From Burkholderiales bacterium UBA6064 (GTDB taxonomy: Bacteria; Pseudomonadota; Gammaproteobacteria; Burkholderiales; Burkholderiaceae_B), in contig DIYC01000033.1 of the NCBI GenBank assembly GCA_002428895.1, forward strand, positions 409-14,483: a stretch of DNA of 14,075 nucleotides, written 5' to 3'. Within the stretch, counting starts at the first letter, position 1. Each line of letters opens with the position of its first letter. Under the pieces are notes generated by a model, which saw only the letters and a list, made by a program, of their open reading frames with translations, made no database searches and was not told where the DNA came from. Positions 7,856-14,075 of this stretch are shown here, piece by piece. The position numbers were made by a program, and so were the translations under genes.

Positions 7856-9118
7856 TTAAGCAGCGTGTTGAGTCAGTGCTTTGATGTGCTCAACGCTGGC
7901 CATTTGTGTGGTCATTACACCTGCCTGGTTATCCTGATGTGCTTTGGTTAACCAAGCAACAAAGCTGTTAACTGTTGTGTTCGCTTTTCGGCCCACATGC
8001 AAAATAGTCGGAATAATAGTTAAACTATCTGACACCGAAGGCCCATCTGGATTGTTAGCACGTAGCAGACTGGCTTTGATTGACAAAGCAGATACTTTCG
8101 GAATAATTTCATTCATCAACTGTTGCTTTAACTCAGGTTTAAAATGCTGGGTATTGGGCTCCCACTCAGAATAAGGCTTATTCGGATTAAAAATTTTCTC
8201 ATTTGCCCAAGACCCTTTACCAGTGATTTTGTCAAAATTAGCGGGGTCACCATGCTGAATAAAAAAATCAAGCAGCTGATTCACTTCAGTCGATAGCTCA
8301 TTATTACCCGAAAAAATAGCCTCCTGACCAATTTTACTCAGCGCATAGTGCACATTAAACTCAGAAATTTTATAACCTGGATCCTTGACATCATGTGGGC
8401 GTGTAGCCTGTGTACTTAATAATGCAATTTTTATTTGCTTCATATTTGCACCCTGATTCGCCAAATATGTCATAAAAACCTCAGCGTTCTTGATATTATC
8501 TAGAGAGTTTTGAACAGACCCATGCGCAGCAGGCGTGTAATGAACAACCACTTTATGGCCATTCTTATTGTGAGAATCTTTGGCAATAGAAGCAGCTAAA
8601 CGTTGAAGAGCTATATCGTTTTTTATATCATCATCACTTAATTTTTCACCATTTAGGCTAGATCGACTTGCAAATGCAACAGTAGACTGCGAGCTAACGT
8701 TTTCTTTTAAAACATCAACTAAAGCGCTTGGAATAGTCGGTTGTTCCAAGCCTGCACCAACCACATAGTGATTTGAGTTTTTATAAACGCCTAGATCTAC
8801 TTCTTTTGAACCCTTATCTTGATTTAAGTGAACAAATAATTTTTGTAAATCTGATTTAGTCAAAACCTGGTTTTTAGTCTTACCGGTCACTGAAGAAATA
8901 ATGTCTCTCAGATACGTTTCTGTAAATCTGATTTTCTTAACATGACCCCAAGTTGCAACATTAACAGAAGGCGTTGCCTTAGAATCTCGAATTAAAGCAC
9001 TGGTTAATGAACTTGCAGCAGTACTTGATAGATTATTTGAATCAATTTTTTGCCGCGAATCAGGCATCAAATTATTAAAATGTTCTACAGGCTTTTGAGT
9101 AGTAGGAGAATTTTTCAT
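7856..9118 (-). CDS. unrecognised 420-residue protein, cysteine-free, possible secreted effector
   Basis: I do not recognise this protein. It is 420 residues, appears soluble, and has no cysteine and no membrane segment or Sec signal peptide. Residues 1-45 are rich in Ser, Thr, Asn and Gln, with a SSTAASSLTSAL stretch. The rest looks folded and mixed alpha/beta: a strand HKVVVHYTPAAHG near 188-200, a helix rich in Asn and Lys, a strand IKIALLSTQ, then largely helical sequence with FFIQHGDPANFD and a C-terminal helix. The ATG is preceded by AGGG at 7 bases, and an ORF this long argues that it is real. It stands alone: convergent with phoH, divergent from the ada-like gene, and flanked by a terminator and a 226-bp A+T-rich gap. 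The N-terminal composition and lack of cysteine would fit a type III/IV secretion substrate, but that is inference only. Confidence 0.8.
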   Translation of the reverse strand: MKNSPTTQKPVEHFNNLMPDSRQKIDSNNLSSTAASSLTSALIRDSKATPSVNVATWGHVKKIRFTETYLRDIISSVTGKTKNQVLTKSDLQKLFVHLNQDKGSKEVDLGVYKNSNHYVVGAGLEQPTIPSALVDVLKENVSSQSTVAFASRSSLNGEKLSDDDIKNDIALQRLAASIAKDSHNKNGHKVVVHYTPAAHGSVQNSLDNIKNAEVFMTYLANQGANMKQIKIALLSTQATRPHDVKDPGYKISEFNVHYALSKIGQEAIFSGNNELSTEVNQLLDFFIQHGDPANFDKITGKGSWANEKIFNPNKPYSEWEPNTQHFKPELKQQLMNEIIPKVSALSIKASLLRANNPDGPSVSDSLTIIPTILHVGRKANTTVNSFVAWLTKAHQDNQAGVMTTQMASVEHIKALTQHAA

Positions 9119-9344
9119 AACTTTACCCTAAAATTTTGGCAATTGACTAGGCGAACATTTAGATGAAAGCCTTAGACTAATGTTTAGTGCCATCATGAAC
9201 TACGCAGATCTTAAACCAAAAATTAATTTAAAAAAACATAGCTAACCCTTTATTGTTTAAACAAAAAACCACATTTCGCATATTTTATAAGATTCCACGA
9301 TCAAATAAACCATTTTTCAATCAAATAAAATTTATTAAATCAAT
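9119..9344. other. A+T-rich divergent intergenic region
   Basis: This 226-bp gap separates the unrecognised minus-strand gene from the ada-like plus-strand gene and must hold both promoters. It contains a perfect 12-bp palindrome TTGTTTAAACAA at 9253-9264 and two copies of ATCAAATAAA at 9300-9309 and 9320-9329, exactly 20 bp apart (about two helical turns). No convincing -35/-10 pair stands out because the sequence is so A+T-rich. No gene or RNA was recognised in it. Confidence 0.6.
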
Positions 9345-10055
9345 ATGATACAAGATAAAACCCAGAAAGAAATTGAACAAATCGTGCTTAAATGGGGACA
9401 AATTAACAGTGATGACTTTAAGAGCTACTGTACTCGTAAACATCTCGTTGACTGCTTAAATACGTTGATACAAGATAAAAACCATCAAACACCTTATTTA
9501 CTTTCAATTGCAGACAATCCTCAAACCGAGCACCTGCAAATTGAATGGGGCACTTACGACAGCCCATTTGGTGAAGCATTCATTGCCAACAGCAACCGTG
9601 GATTGGTGTCGCTACATTTTTTAAACCCTGATGACACTGAACAGAACTCCCTAAATGTGCTCACACAGCACTGGCCATGTGCAACCATTGATCACAACCC
9701 AGCAACAGTTAAACGACTTGGTCAGCAATTGTTTTCAACTCGGAAAACATCCCATTCAATATTTGTTTATGTTGCAGCCAATCCCTTTCAAGTTCGCGTG
9801 TGGCAAACCTTATCTACTCTTGCAGCAGGTCATTTAATCAGTTATGGTCAGCTAGCAGCCCTGTGCGGTCAGCCTGGCGCAGCCAGAGCGGTGGGCAACG
9901 CCCTAGCCTGCAACCCTATTGGCTGGGTTATTCCCTGTCACCGTGTTATTCACTCCAACGGCCAGATTGGCCAGTATCGGTGGGATACGCATCGCAAAAT
10001 GGCCATGCATATTTGGGAATATAGCCACTTCAGAAATTCCAGCAAATTTATTTAA
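9345..10055 (+). CDS. Ada-like O6-alkylguanine-DNA methyltransferase with truncated AraC segment
   Basis: A 236-residue DNA repair protein. The C-terminal half is a complete methylated-DNA-cysteine methyltransferase: FQVRVWQTLSTLAAGHLISYG, GQPGAARAVGNALACNPI, then the suicide cysteine C198 in VIPCHRVIHSNGQIGQYRW. It is preceded by the ribonuclease-like domain (YDSPFGEAFIANSNRGLVSLHF, about 71-92) found in Ada. Residues 11-40 (IVLKWGQINSDDFKSYCTRKH onward) resemble the first part of the AraC-type HTH of zinc-less Ada-like proteins, where LF..W.G..P..F..YLT is usual. The second helix-turn-helix and linker (about 35-40 residues) appear absent, so it probably repairs DNA but does not regulate transcription. 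The start ATG has no clear ribosome-binding site and an in-frame TAA lies three codons upstream. A 15-bp direct repeat covers codons 1-5 and 41-45. Confidence 0.9.
   Translation: MIQDKTQKEIEQIVLKWGQINSDDFKSYCTRKHLVDCLNTLIQDKNHQTPYLLSIADNPQTEHLQIEWGTYDSPFGEAFIANSNRGLVSLHFLNPDDTEQNSLNVLTQHWPCATIDHNPATVKRLGQQLFSTRKTSHSIFVYVAANPFQVRVWQTLSTLAAGHLISYGQLAALCGQPGAARAVGNALACNPIGWVIPCHRVIHSNGQIGQYRWDTHRKMAMHIWEYSHFRNSSKFI
9346..9480 (+). repeat. 15-bp exact direct repeat pair, 120 bp apart
   Basis: TGATACAAGATAAAA occurs at 9346-9360 and again at 9466-9480. The period is exactly 120 bp (40 codons), in the same reading frame, so both copies encode I-Q-D-K. Allowing one mismatch, the match extends to 18 of 19 bases. 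The coordinates given span both copies and the sequence between them. The first copy begins inside the ATG of the ada-like gene. Confidence 0.85.
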
Positions 10056-10061
10056 GTAGGA

Positions 10062-10067
10062 TATAAT
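10062..10067 (+). promoter_or_regulatory. candidate -10 box upstream of gmk
   Basis: A perfect TATAAT lies 28 bases before the gmk ATG in the 40-bp gap after the ada-like gene. No good -35 box is present at 16-18 bases upstream (the best is TTCCAG at 10037-10042, 19 bases away), so it would be a weak or activated promoter. Gmk may therefore have its own start of transcription. Confidence 0.4.
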
Positions 10068-10095
10068 CAAACCCATATGCTTTTTTAAATTCAGT

Positions 10096-10737
10096 ATGTA
10101 CAACTTAAACTCTCAAAACACCGAATACTCTGGCACCCCGTTTGTGATTAGCGCACCCTCAGGTGCTGGCAAATCGAGTCTAGTGCAAGCCCTATTGAAT
10201 GATGTAAGAAATCTTGAGCTATCAATTAGTAGCACCACTCGGAACCCTCGTCCCAACGAAAAAGACGGTGTTCATTACCACTTTACAACCCAACAAGAAT
10301 TCATGAACGCCCGCGACCAAGGCGACTTTATCGAATGGGCTGAAGTTTACAGCAACTTCTATGGCACCCGAAAAAGTTTTGTAGAAAGCAAACTAAAAAA
10401 CAATTGTGATGTCATTCTTGAAATAGATTGGCAAGGAGCTTTTCAGATCATGAAAAAGCTTTCCCATGTGGTGTCGATTTTTATACTTCCCCCTTCTATT
10501 GAAGAACTCAAAAAACGACTTATTGGTCGAGCAACTGACTCCGAAGAGATTATTGAACTAAGAATGCAAAAAGCCAAGTCAGAAATAGAACAATCTAAAA
10601 AATTTGACTTCATTATTATCAACGAAGACTTTCAAACAGCTCTTTTAGAGCTAAAATCTATTGTTATTGCAACCCGCTGTAGATACAAACAACAGCGGGC
10701 TCGCCACACTGAAAAACTTAAAACTTTGGGTTTATAG
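10096..10737 (+). CDS. gmk: guanylate kinase
   Basis: A 213-residue GMP kinase that phosphorylates GMP to GDP with ATP in the cytoplasm. The P-loop is [12 protein letters not shown] near 19-30. The GMP-binding segment [19 protein letters not shown] near 45-63 carries the conserved Arg, Arg and Tyr. [13 protein letters not shown] and [13 protein letters not shown] follow, then [21 protein letters not shown], which includes the lid. The length is normal for bacteria. The ATG at 10096 leaves a short N-terminal tail before the fold; no strong ribosome-binding site is visible. It is followed by rpoZ after 8 bp, the standard gmk-rpoZ pair. Its context with rpoZ and spoT/rel links guanine nucleotide supply, RNA polymerase and (p)ppGpp. 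Confidence 0.97.
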   Translation: MYNLNSQNTEYSGTPFVISAPSGAGKSSLVQALLNDVRNLELSISSTTRNPRPNEKDGVHYHFTTQQEFMNARDQGDFIEWAEVYSNFYGTRKSFVESKLKNNCDVILEIDWQGAFQIMKKLSHVVSIFILPPSIEELKKRLIGRATDSEEIIELRMQKAKSEIEQSKKFDFIIINEDFQTALLELKSIVIATRCRYKQQRARHTEKLKTLGL

Positions 10738-10745
10738 GAAATTTT

Positions 10746-10952
10746 ATGGCACGGATTACAGTTGATGATTGCTTAGAAAAAATCCCGAATCGATTTGAAA
10801 TGGCGCTCATAGCCACCTATCGCGCAAGAATGCTTGCGCAAGGGCACACCCCTAAGGTGCCTGTAAAGCGAGACAAAGTCAGTGTTACAGCCCTTCGTGA
10901 AATTGCTGGTGGCCATGTTGGCATAGAGATGCTAAAGCGAGTCCCTGTTTAA
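10746..10952 (+). CDS. rpoZ: RNA polymerase omega subunit
   Basis: A 68-residue omega subunit, which binds beta-prime, helps RNA polymerase assemble and forms part of a ppGpp site. It starts [20 protein letters not shown], followed by [12 protein letters not shown] and ending [21 protein letters not shown]. The short form and the ARMLAQGH segment are betaproteobacterial in style as I recall. AGGAA lies 7 bases upstream of the ATG. It follows gmk by 8 bp and is probably co-transcribed with it. In most relatives the next gene is spoT/rel; here three min genes intervene. Length and sequence are normal. Confidence 0.96.
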   Translation: MARITVDDCLEKIPNRFEMALIATYRARMLAQGHTPKVPVKRDKVSVTALREIAGGHVGIEMLKRVPV

Positions 10953-10965
10953 TCAACATGATTAA
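10949..10965 (+). repeat. inverted repeat at rpoZ stop codon
   Basis: TTAATCA (10949-10955) and TGATTAA (10959-10965) form a perfect 7-bp dyad with a 3-base spacer, covering the rpoZ TAA. It is A+T-only in most pairs and lacks a following T run, so it is a poor terminator. It shares the TTAATCAAC...GATTA pattern with the dyad before phoH. Confidence 0.4.
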
Positions 10966-11038
10966 CAACCTAAAACATCAGCAAGATTACCTCAATTATT
11001 TCTTTATACGACTTACTTAAAATTGTACTTTACTTATT

Positions 11039-11812
11039 GTGGGGTCAACCCCGTTGAATCCTAGTCAAAACATCGTTGACATCAAGTTTGGCAAAACAAA
11101 TGCGGTAGTTATTAAACTACGGCCTTGTCCTGCTGATGAATTGGAACTGGCAGTGCTTAAGCAACTGTCCAAGGCGAACTCTATTTATCAACATGAACCT
11201 GCTGTTTTAGACTTATCCGATTGGTCTACCCAAGAAATTCAAGACTATCCCATTGAACTAGATCGAATCGTTTCACTCATTCAGCAATCTGGCATGAAAA
11301 CCATTGAATTACGCTGTGCCGAACGAAGTTATGAATCACAATGCGAGTCTCTTGGTATTCGCCATGAACTTCGGTTTACAGAGTCTAGTTCAACGCATTC
11401 TAAATCAGAAAACAATTCTGCTCTATCTAACTATGAATCCGCAAACAAGCGAGAAATTGTTAAACAATCTGTTTTAATTCAACATACTATTCGCAGTGGT
11501 CAACGGATTTATGCTCAGGGAGCAGATCTAATCGTTTTGGGCTCAGTCTCACCCGGAGCCGAAGTAATTGCCGATGGCAATGTCCATGTTTATGGCACAC
11601 TCAGAGGACGTGCGCTTGCTGGCGCAACAGGCAACAAAAACTGCAGAATTTTTTCTACTTGTTTTGAAGCCGAACTTGTTTCAATCGCTGGGTTTTACAT
11701 GACTTTCGAGGCTGGGCACACTGCAGCAATCAAAGATCAACCCGTTTCTATCGACTTGACCGAAGAAAACCAGTCAAACCCCTTACGTTTACAGCCAATT
11801 AATATCCGTTAG
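11039..11812 (+). CDS. minC: septum site-determining protein MinC
   Basis: A 257-residue FtsZ antagonist that, with MinD, blocks division away from midcell. The N-terminal domain (about 10-112) has the MinC-like [11 protein letters not shown] and LDLSDW segments. A Ser/Asn/Lys-rich linker spans about 113-137. The C-terminal beta-helix (about 140-250) is very well conserved: [54 protein letters not shown] and [12 protein letters not shown]. The start is uncertain: GTG at 11039 has no ribosome-binding site, and TTG at 11054 lies after a GGGGTCAACCCC dyad. It begins 86 bp after rpoZ, and minD follows after 11 bp in standard minCDE order. Confidence 0.95.
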   Translation: MGSTPLNPSQNIVDIKFGKTNAVVIKLRPCPADELELAVLKQLSKANSIYQHEPAVLDLSDWSTQEIQDYPIELDRIVSLIQQSGMKTIELRCAERSYESQCESLGIRHELRFTESSSTHSKSENNSALSNYESANKREIVKQSVLIQHTIRSGQRIYAQGADLIVLGSVSPGAEVIADGNVHVYGTLRGRALAGATGNKNCRIFSTCFEAELVSIAGFYMTFEAGHTAAIKDQPVSIDLTEENQSNPLRLQPINIR

Positions 11813-11823
11813 GAGACAATTTA

Positions 11824-12636
11824 GTGAGCCGAGTTATTGTAGTGACATCAGGAAAAGGCGGAGTTGGAAAAACCACCACCAGCGCCAGTTTTGCCACAGG
11901 CCTCGCCTTGCGGGGATTAAAAACCGTCGTCATCGATTTCGATGTTGGCCTTAGAAATCTCGACTTAATTATGGGTTGCGAGCGTCGCGTTGTGTACGAT
12001 TTAGTGAATGTACTGAATGGCGAAGCCGAACTTCATCAAGCACTCATTAAAGATAAAAACTGCCCTTTGCTTTCCATTTTGCCAGCTTCACAAACACGCG
12101 ATAAAGATGCCTTGTCTGAAGAAGGGGTTGGCAAAATCATTCAAGATCTCAGTGAAATGGGTTATGAATACATTGTCTGTGATAGTCCTGCCGGTATTGA
12201 ACGTGGTGCTGTCATGGCACTGACTTTCGCCGACGAAGCGATTGTTGTCACCAACCCAGAAGTTTCTTCGGTTCGTGATTCAGATCGAATTATTGGCATT
12301 TTACAAGCTAAAAGCAAACGAGCTCGCGAAGGTGGTGAGCCTGTAAAAGAGCACTTACTGATTACCCGATACTCAGCCAGACGCGCCAATGAAGGTGAAA
12401 TGCTAACTTACACCGACGTCTCCGACCTACTTCGTATTCCTTTACTCGGTGTAGTCCCCGAATCTGAAGGAGTTTTACAATCATCCAACCAAGGACTTCC
12501 GGTCATTCACACCGAAGAAAACCTTGCCGCGCAAGCTTATCGAGATTGTGTCTCTCGTTTCCTAGGGGAAAACGTACCTTTGCGCTTTGTCGACTACGAA
12601 AAGCCAAGCCTATTCAAGCGACTTTTCGGAGGATAA
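11824..12636 (+). CDS. minD: septum site-determining ATPase MinD
   Basis: A 270-residue membrane-associated ATPase that recruits MinC to the membrane and oscillates under MinE control. It has the deviant Walker [10 protein letters not shown] (10-18, with signature Lys K11 and K16), [11 protein letters not shown] with D38 and D40, and [11 protein letters not shown] with D120. The C-terminal amphipathic membrane-targeting sequence is [11 protein letters not shown]. The start is GTG at 11824, preceded by AGGAGA about 8 bases upstream. The gene sits between minC (11 bp) and minE (5 bp). Length and motifs match the proteobacterial norm. Confidence 0.98.
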   Translation: MSRVIVVTSGKGGVGKTTTSASFATGLALRGLKTVVIDFDVGLRNLDLIMGCERRVVYDLVNVLNGEAELHQALIKDKNCPLLSILPASQTRDKDALSEEGVGKIIQDLSEMGYEYIVCDSPAGIERGAVMALTFADEAIVVTNPEVSSVRDSDRIIGILQAKSKRAREGGEPVKEHLLITRYSARRANEGEMLTYTDVSDLLRIPLLGVVPESEGVLQSSNQGLPVIHTEENLAAQAYRDCVSRFLGENVPLRFVDYEKPSLFKRLFGG

Positions 12637-12641
12637 CAATT

Positions 12642-12896
12642 ATGTCATTATTAACACTCCTGTTTGGAGACAGAAAAAAAACAGCTGTTGTTGCAAAAGA
12701 GCGACTATCCTTAATTATTGCTCGGGAAAGAATTGACCGTGAAGGCCCTGACTTCCTTCCCCAATTGCGGGACGAATTAATGCAGGTTATTGCAAAATAT
12801 GTCAAAATTGACCCAGATGATGTGAAGTTTAATGTCCAAAAGCAAGGCAATATGGAAATGCTAGAAGTTAATATTGCCTTGCCTGATCAAAACTAA
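12642..12896 (+). CDS. minE: cell division topological specificity factor MinE
   Basis: An 84-residue MinE, which stimulates MinD ATPase and drives the pole-to-pole oscillation that places the septum. It shows the N-terminal membrane-binding stretch [13 protein letters not shown], the anti-MinCD helix with [12 protein letters not shown] (about 20-31) and a C-terminal alpha/beta topological domain ([18 protein letters not shown] onward). GGAGG lies about 9 bases upstream of the ATG at 12642 and fixes the start. The reading frame is open further upstream inside minD, but a start there would add residues unlike MinE. Length is typical. Confidence 0.97.
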   Translation: MSLLTLLFGDRKKTAVVAKERLSLIIARERIDREGPDFLPQLRDELMQVIAKYVKIDPDDVKFNVQKQGNMEMLEVNIALPDQN

Positions 12897-12937
12897 ACAA
12901 GCACAATAAGACTATTGCATTTTCATTCTGGAGGGCA

Positions 12938-14075
12938 ATGCAAGCAGCGCAAGAGAAACCAGAACCTGATAGGTCAAACATGGTGTCAATTTCTCGCCTT
13001 ATCGAATTGGTCTCGCCTTATTTGGGCGAGTCTGAATTGGTTGACATACAAAATGCTTTTTTATTTGCCCATCAAGCACATTCTGAGCAGTTTCGAGCAA
13101 CGGGTGAACCTTATATCACCCACCCCATTGCTGTTGCAGAAAACTGTGCCAAATGGCGCTTAGACGCAAAAGCAATTCAAGCTGCACTGCTTCACGACAC
13201 CCTAGAAGATTGCGGCGTCACTAAAAAAGAACTCATCGAACAATTTGATGAGCAAGTTGCTGACCTGGTCGACGGCTTATCTAAACTGGATAAAATTGAG
13301 TTTTCATCTCAAGAAGAAGCTCAAGCTGAAAATTTTCGTAAAATGCTGCTAGCCATGGCACGCGATTTACGAGTGATTCTGATTAAATTAGCCGACCGTT
13401 TGCATAACATGCGAACCCTTGGCATCATGAGCCCGCAAAAAAAGCGACGCATTGCGCGCGAAACGCTTGAAATTTTTGCCCCGATTGCTCACCGATTGGG
13501 CTTAAATGAAGTATTCCGAGAACTACAAGATTTGTCATTTCAACATTCAAACCCTTATCGGTATGAAGTACTTCGCAAAGCCGTTGATGCTGCACGCGGT
13601 AATCGCCGTGAAGTGGTAGGTAAGATTTTGCAATCGGTTCAAAACTGTTTATCGAAAGCCAAGATTAGTTGCGATGTCCAAGGTACAGAGAAACCACTGT
13701 ACGGCATTTACAGAAAAATGAGTGAAACCAAGCGTTCTTTTTCTGAAGTATTAGACATTTACTGCTTTCAAGTGATTGTTGATGACACACCAGCCTGCTA
13801 CTCAGCTTTAGGGGCTTTACATCAGTTATTTAAACCGATTCCAGGTAAATTTAAAGATTATATTGCCATTCCTAAAATGAATAACTACCAATCGTTGCAT
13901 ACCATGCTAATTGGTCCTTATGGTACGCCTGTCGAATTTCAAATTCGCACCAAGCGAATGCATCGCATGGCTGAACAAGGAGTCATTGCACATTGGTGTC
14001 ATCAAGAAAATAGCCCAGGCTTTAATCAAATTCAATTGCACACCCATCACCTCCTTCAATCGTTGCTTGATATTC
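12938..14075 (+). CDS. spoT: bifunctional-type (p)ppGpp synthetase/hydrolase, N-terminal part (cut by window edge)
   Basis: The first 379 residues of a long RelA/SpoT homologue, read from the ATG at 12938 (GGAGGG just upstream) and open to the window end. The HD hydrolase domain is complete: YITHP (H62), LLHDTLED (H86, D87, E90, D91) and IKLADRLHNMRTLG (D153), so ppGpp hydrolysis is expected. The synthetase domain follows (about 240-355), with PGKFKDYIAIPK (a basic-x-K-D motif of the bifunctional type, not RelA's acidic one), YQSLHT (Y317) and VEFQIRT. Positions usually occupied by Arg, Ser, Arg and Gly are T250, G256, Q278 and N316, so synthetase strength is uncertain. The TGS and ACT domains lie outside the window. 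The name rel would fit equally well. It follows minE by 41 bp. Confidence 0.93.
   Translation, partial: MQAAQEKPEPDRSNMVSISRLIELVSPYLGESELVDIQNAFLFAHQAHSEQFRATGEPYITHPIAVAENCAKWRLDAKAIQAALLHDTLEDCGVTKKELIEQFDEQVADLVDGLSKLDKIEFSSQEEAQAENFRKMLLAMARDLRVILIKLADRLHNMRTLGIMSPQKKRRIARETLEIFAPIAHRLGLNEVFRELQDLSFQHSNPYRYEVLRKAVDAARGNRREVVGKILQSVQNCLSKAKISCDVQGTEKPLYGIYRKMSETKRSFSEVLDIYCFQVIVDDTPACYSALGALHQLFKPIPGKFKDYIAIPKMNNYQSLHTMLIGPYGTPVEFQIRTKRMHRMAEQGVIAHWCHQENSPGFNQIQLHTHHLLQSLLDI

Noticed and set aside
9203..9240. PmrA- or PhoP-like box upstream of the unrecognised minus-strand gene (TTTAA half-sites)
   Set aside because: The half-site spacing does not fit the known boxes and the region is so A+T-rich that such matches are uninformative.
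10077..10088. Mini-ORF ATG CTT TTT TAA in the gmk leader
   Set aside because: Three codons with no ribosome-binding site in A+T-rich sequence; expected by chance.
12546..12641. Upstream extension of the minE reading frame by 32 codons inside minD
   Set aside because: The extension is unlike any MinE, overlaps the conserved minD C-terminus, and the ATG at 12642 has a strong GGAGG site and gives the normal 84-residue protein.
1..14075. CRISPR arrays, tRNA or rRNA genes, insertion sequences, toxin-antitoxin or anti-phage modules
   Set aside because: No regularly spaced repeats, RNA gene sequences, transposase motifs or paired defence genes were seen. PIN-PhoH is an RNA-processing fusion, with no antitoxin gene recognised beside it.

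Overview
The window looks like chromosomal core sequence from an A+T-rich betaproteobacterium. This is inferred from gene content and order rather than from any database search. The evidence is an alanine-type aminotransferase-hom-thrC block, a divergent Mth938-like / small EamA transporter / bcp / PIN-PhoH block, a PhoH-family protein starting MPLPK, an omega subunit of betaproteobacterial style, and a gmk-rpoZ-...-spoT/rel series. No rRNA, tRNA, insertion sequence, phage module or CRISPR array is visible.

Layout. (1) Positions 1-203, minus strand: the first 67 codons of glutamine synthetase (glnA). Its upstream region holds a near-perfect NtrC-type palindrome (343-358). (2) Positions 370-4752, minus strand: a tightly packed unit transcribed alaA-like aminotransferase > hom > thrC > crcB. 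Gaps are 11 bp, -1 bp and about -3 bp (or +17 bp, depending on the crcB start). It makes threonine from aspartate semialdehyde and ends with a fluoride channel gene. (3) Positions 4828-7803, plus strand: Mth938-like protein, four-helix EamA/SMR-like membrane protein (ATGA overlap), peroxiredoxin Bcp/PrxQ, and a PIN-PhoH ATPase. (4) Positions 7817-7847: a shared hairpin between convergent genes. (5) Positions 7856-9118, minus strand: a 420-residue protein I do not recognise. It has no cysteine, a Ser/Thr/Asn-rich N-terminus and no signal peptide, and it is the only clearly accessory gene. (6) Positions 9345-14075, plus strand: an Ada-like O6-alkylguanine-DNA methyltransferase with a truncated AraC-type segment, then gmk, rpoZ, minC, minD, minE and a bifunctional-type (p)ppGpp synthetase/hydrolase that runs off the right edge.

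How the genes work together. The left half is nitrogen and amino-acid metabolism (GlnA, alanine aminotransferase, Hom, ThrC). The middle holds stress and RNA functions (Bcp, PIN-PhoH). The right half is information and growth control: GMP kinase, RNA polymerase omega, division-site selection by MinCDE and the stringent-response enzyme. I found no convincing multi-gene new system. The points most worth a second look are the unrecognised 420-residue protein, the 15-bp exact direct repeat (120 bp period) at the 5' end of the truncated ada-like gene, minCDE lying between rpoZ and the spoT/rel gene, and substitutions at usually conserved synthetase positions in that SpoT/Rel protein while its hydrolase motifs remain intact.
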